The notes below the pieces were generated by a model. It was not told the DNA's origin, searched no databases, and saw only the letters and a program-made list of their open reading frames with translations. Shown in pieces: positions 26,901 to 32,996 of a DNA stretch of 39,913 nucleotides; within the stretch, counting starts at the first letter, position 1; each line of letters begins with the position of its first letter. The stretch is from the NCBI GenBank assembly GCA_964521255.1, contig CAZFRM010000034.1:1-39913 (forward strand), read 5' to 3'. A program made the translations under genes and the position numbers. The DNA is from ZC4RG29 sp964521255. GTDB lineage: Bacteria > Bacteroidota > Bacteroidia > Cytophagales > Cyclobacteriaceae.

Positions 26901-27362
26901 TCAGATGTAGATAATTTCACAAAAGGATGGATTTATTTTCCGCTTAAAAACCTTGCGCCGGGTCGCCATAGTATTACAGTAAAAGCCTGGGATACCTTCA
27001 ATAATCCCGGGGAAGCGACAATATCCTTCGTGGTAACGGATGGTAATGAAATAGTTATTGAGTCATTCGGTAATTATCCCAATCCATTTATTTCAGAAAC
27101 CACCTTATTCTTTACGCATAATCGCTCCGGAGATGACCTGGAAGCTTTTGTGTCAATTTTTGATGTTACAGGAAAAGAACTAAAATCGAAGGAATTTTTT
27201 ATTACCGTAAGCCCGTACCAGGTGGATTTATTGAAAATTACAGCAGAAGACGACTTTGGGAAAAAACTGAAGGCCGGTTTATACTTAGCCCGCCTGCTGG
27301 TACGTTCCCTATCCAATGGCTCTAAAAGTGAGCAGGTTACAAAACTAATTGTGTCGAATTAA
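23961..27362 (+). CDS. porU: Type IX secretion system C-terminal signal peptidase PorU
   Basis: Cell-surface cysteine protease (gingipain, C25 family) that cleaves the C-terminal sorting signal from type IX cargo and attaches the cargo to the surface in complex with PorV. It has 1133 residues from a GTG start, 10 bp after pssA, and a signal peptide (about 1-29, ending GGQAQ). The C25 domain spans about 400-780. The catalytic dyad is His649 in NYTGHGNE and Cys682 in FVTATCEFGR. Immunoglobulin-like strands follow. The C-terminal about 90 residues form a sorting-signal-like domain (NYPNPFISETTLFF, SIFDVTGKEL, LKAGLYLARL), as expected for PorU. It precedes porV by 29 bp. Confidence 0.95.
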   Translation: MSFELKYNFLRFFLVLGINLTIAAGGQAQSVLASGEWHKFAVTSNGVYKISYDLLRKTGIDPSRIDPKRIRIFGNKGGMLPQLNSAARPEDLTELAIYVKGEENGVFQKDDYILFYAEGADHVAFNLSKEIFQYESNLYDTKNFYFLTIGETQGKRIVNNTNVQGDYPVIREFNDYRYHEIDNHNELKSGREWFGEKFDLTTELTLKWDVTGIAANTTIKIVSDVMAQSNSGSTFKLFLNNQSAGEQYVLPIPAFQYAEKGNHKRDTLIHNTNTFSLQNASNLEFKYQYVKSGTGRSIGYLDFLLLSFQRTLALYNNQTIFRSSSSIQNTHSTFEISSFTSDAIIWDITNPYEPMHQEFKMSGDKALFTSETSTLKEFVAFNSKLPEPTYANKVSNQNLHNLSTPNLIIVTNDAFRPEAERLALHRQQKSGWSVIVVTTQEVFNEFSSGRQDVTAIRDFTKYLYDKNPDALKALLLFGRGSYDYKDRLSNNTNYVPTYESRNSLSPLETYSSDDYFGFMEEDEGNWYETNPQYHSMEIGVGRLPVKTLNEARNVVDKIITYETNSSAQGYWRKRIVFVADDGDGNLHNDQADQLSRFVESDHPEFDTKKIYLDSYQQILQPAGETSPDANKSIVNALEQGALIINYTGHGNEKLWAHERIFDDLIIGSLTNNNYPLFVTATCEFGRQDDPAQISSAELCLTQSNSGAIGLVSTARPVSSSTNFELNKAFYNTVFQFENNAPLSLGEIFRRTKNNSISGVSNRNFSLLGDPSLQLAMPKLHTKVTEIKAGETTDTLKALSRVIIKGEIVNEALEKVTGFNGILQTTLYDKETEFTTLGNENSPFKFKQWYNAIYRGQAKVTDGEFQLEFVVPKNIAYQLGNGKLSLYAYDNNQSTDASGVDFDFVVGKSELNPGSDITSPVVQLYLGDTTFRNGGIVTPNTKLIARLSDESGINLSGYGIGNNIIAILDNKETFILNDYYESDVDNFTKGWIYFPLKNLAPGRHSITVKAWDTFNNPGEATISFVVTDGNEIVIESFGNYPNPFISETTLFFTHNRSGDDLEAFVSIFDVTGKELKSKEFFITVSPYQVDLLKITAEDDFGKKLKAGLYLARLLVRSLSNGSKSEQVTKLIVSN

Positions 27363-27363
27363 C

Positions 27364-27371
27364 TATCTTTG
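27364..27371 (+). promoter_or_regulatory. Putative internal -7 box for porV
   Basis: TATCTTTG matches TAnnTTTG and starts 1 bp after the porU stop codon, 20 bp before the porV ATG. There is no good -33 box. It could allow porV to be expressed above porU. Confidence 0.4.
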
Positions 27372-27391
27372 AACCCTGAATTCTGATCTTG

Positions 27392-28543
27392 ATGAAGTCC
27401 AGCGCCAGATATTTGATAATTGTTTCAGTTTTAATCTCCGGAAAGGGGTTTGCTCAAAATCCAGTCGATTCTCCGGATGAACTTCTTGGTCAAACTAAAG
27501 CAATTACTACCGCTGTACCTTTTTTGTCCATTACGCCAGATGCGCGCCACGCCGGACTTGGTGATGCAGGTGTAGCCTCCTCACCCGATGCCAACGCAAG
27601 TTATTGGAACCCTGCCAAGCTTACTTTCATAAATAAAAAATACGGCGGATCAATATCTTATACACCCTGGTTGGGAAAGATCATCAATGATATGTCTATC
27701 TCCTATTTGTCCTTGTTTTACAAAATAGGTCGTGAACAAGCAATTTCAACTAGTTTGAAATACTTCGACCTTGGCGACATTTTTTTTACACAAGATGGTG
27801 TGGTTGGCGATCTTTACAATCCACGAGAATATGCATTTGATTTTACATACTCCCGCAAGCTCACAGAAGAACTTAGCCTTGGATTGACAGGTCGGTACAT
27901 TCACTCTAACCTTACGGGGGCATTTAGTTCTGGCGGAGTTGATGCAAGACCCGGCCAGAGTGTTGCTGCCGATCTTGGAATATTTTACACCAAGCAACTG
28001 AAGAATGCCAAGAGTTCTAACCTTTCGCTTGGGGCTTCCATATCAAACATTGGCGCTAAGATCACCTACTCGGACAGTAACAATAAGGACTTCTTACCAA
28101 CCAACCTTCGGCTGGGGGGAGCTTTTACCACTGAACTTGACCCTTACAATACCATAACCTTTCTTCTTGATTTCAACAAACTCATGGTACCTACCATTGA
28201 TGAAGGTCAATCCCTGCTGAATGGAATGTTCAGTTCGTTTACCGATGCTCCCGGAGGATTCAGTGAAGAAATTCACGAGATCATGACTTCCATGGGTGTT
28301 GAATATTGGTATCACGAGGTATTTGCAGCACGATTGGGCTACTTCCTGGAAGCTACTGATAAAGGCAACCGTAAATACCTTACTGTTGGAGCAGGATTTA
28401 GAAGAAATAACTTTGGATTTGATATAGCGTATCTTGTCCCGACTAATAAACGTGAACATCCGTTAGCAGAAACCCTTCGCTTCACGTTGCTATTTCAGAT
28501 AAGTGAAAATAATGGAGAACTAAACAATTCGGTCACTGACTAA
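27392..28543 (+). CDS. porV: Type IX secretion outer-membrane protein PorV (LptO)
   Basis: Outer-membrane barrel that collects cargo from the secretion pore and passes it to PorU. The ATG at 27392 gives 383 residues; a TTG directly before it is less likely. The signal peptide (about 1-22) ends GFAQ. The start of the mature protein carries the FadL-like family pattern AVPFLSITPDARHAGLGDAGVASSPDANASYWNPAKL. Strand-like segments follow (ISYTPWLGKIINDMSISYLSLFYK, LGLTGRYIHSNL, LSLGASISNIGAKI), with the final barrel strand LRFTLLFQIS. Length and motif match PorV. It sits between porU and an M16-family gene, with a 3-bp gap to the latter. Confidence 0.94.
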   Translation: MKSSARYLIIVSVLISGKGFAQNPVDSPDELLGQTKAITTAVPFLSITPDARHAGLGDAGVASSPDANASYWNPAKLTFINKKYGGSISYTPWLGKIINDMSISYLSLFYKIGREQAISTSLKYFDLGDIFFTQDGVVGDLYNPREYAFDFTYSRKLTEELSLGLTGRYIHSNLTGAFSSGGVDARPGQSVAADLGIFYTKQLKNAKSSNLSLGASISNIGAKITYSDSNNKDFLPTNLRLGGAFTTELDPYNTITFLLDFNKLMVPTIDEGQSLLNGMFSSFTDAPGGFSEEIHEIMTSMGVEYWYHEVFAARLGYFLEATDKGNRKYLTVGAGFRRNNFGFDIAYLVPTNKREHPLAETLRFTLLFQISENNGELNNSVTD

Positions 28544-28546
28544 AAA

Positions 28547-29806
28547 ATGTTAGACAGACGTGTTGCGCCGGCATTCAACAGGGATTTTGCTTTTAAATTA
28601 ATTGAACCGGAATTCGAACAACTTCCAAATGGAACGAAGATTCTCTTCGTAAATGGCGGCGATCAAAACGTTATTAAAGTTGATTTAATTTTTCCCGCCG
28701 GCAGATGGAATGAAGATTTATGGGGAACATCTTACTTCACTACCAATCTCTTATCAAAGGGTACTACCACTAAAAGTAGTTTTGAAATCGCATCACAGTT
28801 CGATCAGTTTGGCGCTCATCTGGATGTAGTTGCAGGAATGGATTTCGTTACATTGTCCCTTTATTCACTTACCAGGAATTTATCACCTGCCCTTGATCTC
28901 CTCACTGAAATTATTCATGAATCAGCTTTTCCTGAAAAAGAGATTCAGCAGTTGAAGTCAATCTACATTCAGAATCTTAATGTAAACCAGGAAAAGACCA
29001 GCTTCCTTGCTTCAAAGCTGTTCAGAAAAATACTCTTTGGAGAGCAACATCCTTACGGGAAAGAACTTGATGAAAGTGATGTTGAAAAAATACTTCGTGA
29101 TGATGTGACAAAGTTTCACAAAACATTTTTCCATCATCTAACCGTGATTGTGTCAGGAAAAATAGAACCCTCAAATCGAAAAAAAATACTGGATTCATTT
29201 TCATCTTTCAAGGATAAAAAAGTACTGGAAAAAACGCATCGCGGTGTTGCTTCTTCTCTTTACCAGCATCACATGGATAAGATAAATAGTATTCAAACCT
29301 CTTTGCGTATCGGAAGAAAGATCATCGAACGAACGCATCCTGATTATGCTCTTTTGATACTTCTTAATCACATCCTGGGTGGTTATTTCGGTTCGCGTCT
29401 CATGAAAAATATCCGGGAAAGCAAAGGATTAACCTATGGGATTTATTCATCCGTACATGCATTGAAACATGAAAGTTACCTTACTATTGGCACGGATGTA
29501 AACAAAGAAAACAAAGCTCTTGCCTTTGAAGAAATCAAAAAAGAATTACAACGTCTTTGCCTGGAAGAAATACATGATGACGAGCTTGACACGGCACGCT
29601 ATCATTTTATAGGAAGTTTTCAAACTGAGTTATCAACTTCCTTTGCTCATGCGGAAAAAATCAGGGGTATTATTCTATTTGATCTTGGGATGGATCATTA
29701 CAACAACATTCTGCAGAAGATAAGTAAAGCCGATTCTACAGAGCTTTTAGCAATAGCCAACAAATACTTTACACCCGAAAGTTTTTACGAAGTTTCAGCA
29801 GGCTGA
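28547..29806 (+). CDS. M16-family peptidase homologue without the zinc motif
   Basis: A 419-residue M16B-fold protein. In active members the zinc motif is HFLEH before the conserved KGT; here the aligned segment reads YFTTN (residues 63-67) before LLSKGT, so all metal and catalytic residues are lost. The C-terminal half keeps the substrate-positioning R/Y region RLMKNIRESKGLTYGIYSS. This combination fits the non-catalytic partner of heterodimeric M16 proteases. The catalytic partner, usually adjacent, is not in this window. It begins 3 bp after porV and is probably cotranscribed. No signal peptide is visible, so it is likely cytoplasmic unless the start is misplaced. A link to type IX secretion is only positional. 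Confidence 0.88.
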   Translation: MLDRRVAPAFNRDFAFKLIEPEFEQLPNGTKILFVNGGDQNVIKVDLIFPAGRWNEDLWGTSYFTTNLLSKGTTTKSSFEIASQFDQFGAHLDVVAGMDFVTLSLYSLTRNLSPALDLLTEIIHESAFPEKEIQQLKSIYIQNLNVNQEKTSFLASKLFRKILFGEQHPYGKELDESDVEKILRDDVTKFHKTFFHHLTVIVSGKIEPSNRKKILDSFSSFKDKKVLEKTHRGVASSLYQHHMDKINSIQTSLRIGRKIIERTHPDYALLILLNHILGGYFGSRLMKNIRESKGLTYGIYSSVHALKHESYLTIGTDVNKENKALAFEEIKKELQRLCLEEIHDDELDTARYHFIGSFQTELSTSFAHAEKIRGIILFDLGMDHYNNILQKISKADSTELLAIANKYFTPESFYEVSAG

Positions 29807-29876
29807 TCTTATTAATCGTTTAGTGATTTAGTGCTACTTAGTTCATTCAAAAATCTATGATACAAACGAAAAAATA

Positions 29877-29924
29877 GCAGTAAGCAAATGGCAATAGGCA
29901 ATTTTGCCTACTGCGATTGCCTAC
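29877..29924. repeat. Iterated inverted word repeat between the M16 gene and gldH
   Basis: An 11-base word near GCAGTAGGCAA appears four times. Two are direct copies (29877-29887 GCAGTAAGCAA; 29891-29901 GCAATAGGCAA) and two are inverted (29904-29914 TTGCCTACTGC; 29917-29924 TTGCCTAC). The centre forms an 11-bp hairpin with one mismatch and a 2-base loop. It separates converging genes. Confidence 0.75.
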
Positions 29925-29985
29925 TTTTCAACATTGGTTAAATCTGTTTTGATAAAATGTTTTATATTAGTAAATGATGCTCTCA

Positions 29986-30459
29986 TTAATATGAAGGGCT
30001 GTGCTCTACACGAAGGCCAATACCCAACATTCCCCTCAGTGTATCGGCACGCATGAACTGCTCATAACGTATGCTATACTTCCCAGGGTTTTTAAAAATG
30101 TACCCTTTTTGCAGTTGAATCTGATGATCATAGATGTCTCCCAGCACACTTTTCCCTAAAGGCTTACCTGTCTTCTTATCAAATAAAAATTCTGTGACAA
30201 GTTCCTTCTCCAACACTTTGCCGGTTGAATCAGCAAGGTAATACGTAAAGTATAAATTGGCATTGGGGTACGATATCTCGTTACGCACGTTCACGTAGAG
30301 GTTATACTTTTGATTGACATTATCAATTGTGAATTCAAATTGAGGTTGCTCGGCGACTGCCCAATACCTGTTTTCAAAATCAAAATTCTGCTCGTAAATG
30401 CGGCTGGAGTCACATGATGCAAAAATCAATACAACTGCAATAAAGGAAAGTCGGTTCAT
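29986..30459 (-). CDS. gldH: Gliding motility lipoprotein GldH
   Basis: A 157-residue lipoprotein of the GldH family, required for gliding in Flavobacterium and widespread in Bacteroidota. The signal peptide ends with the lipobox FASC at Cys16, followed by DSSRIYEQNFDFENRYWA. The central strands (YNLYVNVRNEISYPNANLYF) and the C-terminal GYIFKNPGKYSIRYEQFMR and MLGIGLRVE are family typical. It overlaps ricT by 4 bp and so is translationally coupled to it. The exact role of GldH is not settled. Presence of gldH alone does not prove gliding, since relatives without motility also keep it. Confidence 0.92.
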   Translation of the reverse strand: MNRLSFIAVVLIFASCDSSRIYEQNFDFENRYWAVAEQPQFEFTIDNVNQKYNLYVNVRNEISYPNANLYFTYYLADSTGKVLEKELVTEFLFDKKTGKPLGKSVLGDIYDHQIQLQKGYIFKNPGKYSIRYEQFMRADTLRGMLGIGLRVEHSPSY

Positions 30460-31589
30460 CTCCTTTGGTTCGGTCTGTTATTTTTGTCTCCTCTCTTTTT
30501 CTTTTTATTTTTTGCTTTTGAGCTGAACTTTTTGTCCATCCTTTCGAGGTCACTGTTAAGTTTTTGAACGGTTTCTTTTTCAGCTTCTATATTCACTTCA
30601 AGACTGGCCGGTTTTTTTCCTTCTCGGTTCATCAACAAAATTTCATTTACCCGCCCGATGTTTACCGGAAACCAGGTGTTGTCGTCATTGTATCCAAACC
30701 ACATAATTTTTCGGAAGATATCAGTCTTTTGAAGAATAGCCGAACCCTTTTCTGTTAGCAAAGGGCCTTCAACTTTCGGAATATCTTCCAGGGCTTCCAT
30801 GTAGGTTTCCAACTCGTAATTCAAACAGCACTTCAGTCTTCCGCATTGTCCCGAGAGCTTGCTGGGATTTAACGAAAGGTTTTGGTATCGCGCAGCGCTG
30901 GTAGTAACGTTTTTAAAATCACCCAGCCAGGTAGAACAGCACAACTCACGACCACAAACGCCAATACCACCTATTCGTCCTGCTTCCTGGCGCAAGCTGA
31001 TCTGGCGCATTTCTACACGTATCTTAAACTCTCCTGCCAGCACCTTAATCAATTCGCGAAAATCCACTCTATCATCAGCTGAATAGAAGAAAGTCGCCTT
31101 TGTATTATCCGCCTGGTATTCAATATCGGAAAGTTTCATTTCCAATTTCAAATCGCGAATGATTTCTCTTGTGCGATAAAGTGTAGGCATTTCACGCTTC
31201 TTAACTTCTTCAAATTTTTCAAGATCCTTCTGATGTGCCAGGCGATATATTTTTTTTACCTGATCATCATTGGGTATTTTCTTTTTTTGCATCTGCAAGC
31301 GAACAAGTTCACCTTGCATGGAAACATGGCCAATGTGATGTCCGTTTGGAACTTCCACCACAATAGCGTCACCGGTTGTAAGATTTAGTCTGTCTGTATT
31401 TCTATAAAAATCCTTTCTGCCATTTTTAAAACGGACTTCCGTTATGTCAAAGCGCTCTTCCGATGGCATGTCCATGTTAGACAACCAATCAAAGACGTTC
31501 ATCTTATTGCATCCACCCGTAAGGCACGCGCCATTGTTCTGGCACCCTGCCACTTTATCTCCTTTACCTGATCCACATGCACATGCCAT
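30456..31589 (-). CDS. ricT: PSP1/YaaT-type regulatory protein RicT
   Basis: A 377-residue PSP1-domain protein. In Bacillus, RicT (YaaT) acts with RicA and RicF in RNA maturation and development; in Bacteroidota the gene often lies beside gldH, as here. The N-terminus is Cys-rich (CACGSGKG, CQNNGACLTGGCNK), which may bind iron-sulfur or zinc. The PSP1 core includes EVRFKNGRKDFYRN, VDFRELIKVLAGEFKIRVEMRQISLRQEA, GGIGVCGRELCCSTWL and GQCGRLKCCLNYE, containing the conserved Cys sets. The tail is highly basic (KNKKKKRGDKNNRPNQRR), suggesting RNA contact. It starts 10 bp after the purD stop and overlaps gldH by 4 bp. The molecular role in this phylum is unknown. Confidence 0.92.
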   Translation of the reverse strand: MACACGSGKGDKVAGCQNNGACLTGGCNKMNVFDWLSNMDMPSEERFDITEVRFKNGRKDFYRNTDRLNLTTGDAIVVEVPNGHHIGHVSMQGELVRLQMQKKKIPNDDQVKKIYRLAHQKDLEKFEEVKKREMPTLYRTREIIRDLKLEMKLSDIEYQADNTKATFFYSADDRVDFRELIKVLAGEFKIRVEMRQISLRQEAGRIGGIGVCGRELCCSTWLGDFKNVTTSAARYQNLSLNPSKLSGQCGRLKCCLNYELETYMEALEDIPKVEGPLLTEKGSAILQKTDIFRKIMWFGYNDDNTWFPVNIGRVNEILLMNREGKKPASLEVNIEAEKETVQKLNSDLERMDKKFSSKAKNKKKKRGDKNNRPNQRR

Positions 31590-31599
31590 AACAAGAATA

Positions 31600-32883
31600 T
31601 TATTTCATTTTCAACAAATCCATTCCGATATCTTTCCTGAAATATGCTTCATCCCAATTGATATGAGAAATTTCACCATACGCCTTTTTTCGGGCGTCTT
31701 CTAAAGAATGTGCTAACCCAGTAACGGCCAGCACTCTTCCACCATCAGTCACTACTTCATGCGTGTTTTGCTTAGTGCCTGCGTGAAAAACAAAAGCCTC
31801 AGACTCACGATTTAACCCCTGAATAATCTTCCCTTTTTCATAGTCACTAGGATATCCGCCTGAAACCATTACTACCGTTACTGCATGATGATCATCAATT
31901 TCAAGTTTGTAATCCTTTAAACCACCTAGTGCTGTCGCGGTCATCAGTTCAACAAAATCAGATTTTATGCGTGGCATTACGGCCTGTGTTTCCGGGTCAC
32001 CCATGCGCACATTATATTCAATCACATAAGGGTTGCCTCCCATATTCATCAAACCAATAAAGATGAAACCTTTATACGGTATTCCTTCTTTTTTAAGACC
32101 GATAATCGTCGGCTTCACAACACGTTCTTCCACTTTCGACATAAAAGCAGCGTCAGCAAAAGCAACCGGTGAGACTGCGCCCATACCGCCGGTATTCAGA
32201 CCCGTATCGCCATCGCCAATACGCTTATAATCCTTGGCTTCCGGAAGTATAACATAATCCTTTCCATCGGTGAGAACAAACACAGAAAGTTCTACACCCG
32301 TCAAAAATTCTTCGATCAGGACCTTCGAGCTTGCCTCTCCAAATTTTTTCTTCAACAGCATTTCCCGAATCTCTTCCTTGGCCTCTCGTTGGCTGAGACT
32401 GATAATAACACCTTTGCCTGCAGCGAGGCCATCGGCCTTTAATACAATGGGGGGTTTGCAGGTAGAAATATAATCCATTGCCTCATCCAATTCAGGAGCA
32501 CGAAACACTCTCGCCTTGGCTGTGGGAATTCCATTGCGAAGCATAAACTGTTTAGAGAAATCTTTACTCCCCTCCAACTCAGCGCCTGCTTTACCCGGGC
32601 CCACCAGGGCAATCTGCTTCAGTCTCTCATCACTTTCAAAATAATCACGAATACCTTTTACAAGTGGAGCCTCTGGTCCGACAATAACCAACTGAATACT
32701 TTCCTCAATACAAAACTTGCCTAGCGCAGTAAAATCATCAGGTGAGATCGGCAGGTTTTTGGCCAGGAGAGAGGTGCCTGCGTTACCTGGAGCAACATAC
32801 AGGTTCCCGCAAAGTTTACTTTGCTTCACTTTCCACGCTAATGCATGCTCACGTCCGCCATTACCTACAATCAAAATATTCAT
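31600..32883 (-). CDS. purD: Phosphoribosylamine-glycine ligase
   Basis: ATP-grasp enzyme (GAR synthetase) catalysing the second step of purine synthesis: phosphoribosylamine, glycine and ATP to GAR. The 427 residues match the family. The start MNILIVGNGGREHALAWK is the family hallmark, followed by APGNAGT and VVGPEAPLVKGI. The ATP-grasp core has PPIVLKADGLAAGKGVII, VLIEEFLTGVELSVFVL and NVRMGDPETQAVMPRI. The C-terminus includes VVMVSGGYPSDYEKG and HAGTK. It is the first gene of purD-ricT-gldH, which are packed with a 10-bp gap and a 4-bp overlap. Confidence 0.96.
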   Translation of the reverse strand: MNILIVGNGGREHALAWKVKQSKLCGNLYVAPGNAGTSLLAKNLPISPDDFTALGKFCIEESIQLVIVGPEAPLVKGIRDYFESDERLKQIALVGPGKAGAELEGSKDFSKQFMLRNGIPTAKARVFRAPELDEAMDYISTCKPPIVLKADGLAAGKGVIISLSQREAKEEIREMLLKKKFGEASSKVLIEEFLTGVELSVFVLTDGKDYVILPEAKDYKRIGDGDTGLNTGGMGAVSPVAFADAAFMSKVEERVVKPTIIGLKKEGIPYKGFIFIGLMNMGGNPYVIEYNVRMGDPETQAVMPRIKSDFVELMTATALGGLKDYKLEIDDHHAVTVVMVSGGYPSDYEKGKIIQGLNRESEAFVFHAGTKQNTHEVVTDGGRVLAVTGLAHSLEDARKKAYGEISHINWDEAYFRKDIGMDLLKMK

Positions 32884-32905
32884 GAGGCCTTTCAGGGTTT
32901 AATCC

Positions 32906-32913
32906 CAAATATA
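32906..32913 (-). promoter_or_regulatory. Putative -7 box of the purD-ricT-gldH unit
   Basis: The minus strand reads TATATTTG, matching TAnnTTTG, 23 bp before the purD ATG. It lies after the recQ terminator, as expected for an independent transcript. A clear TTTG -33 box was not found. Confidence 0.45.
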
Positions 32914-32939
32914 GTGGTAGAAATGGGTTTTTCGGAAAT

Positions 32940-32984
32940 AAAAAAGTCAGGTTCAGGGATTTATCCACCGAGCCTGACTTTTTT
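32940..32984 (-). terminator. Rho-independent terminator after recQ
   Basis: AAAAAAGTCAGGTTC (32940-32954) pairs with GAGCCTGACTTTTTT (32970-32984) over 15 bp, one of them a G-T pair, with a 15-base loop. A- and T-runs on both sides allow use in either direction. It begins 12 bp past the recQ stop. Confidence 0.9.
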
Positions 32985-32996
32985 GCTTAAGGAAAG

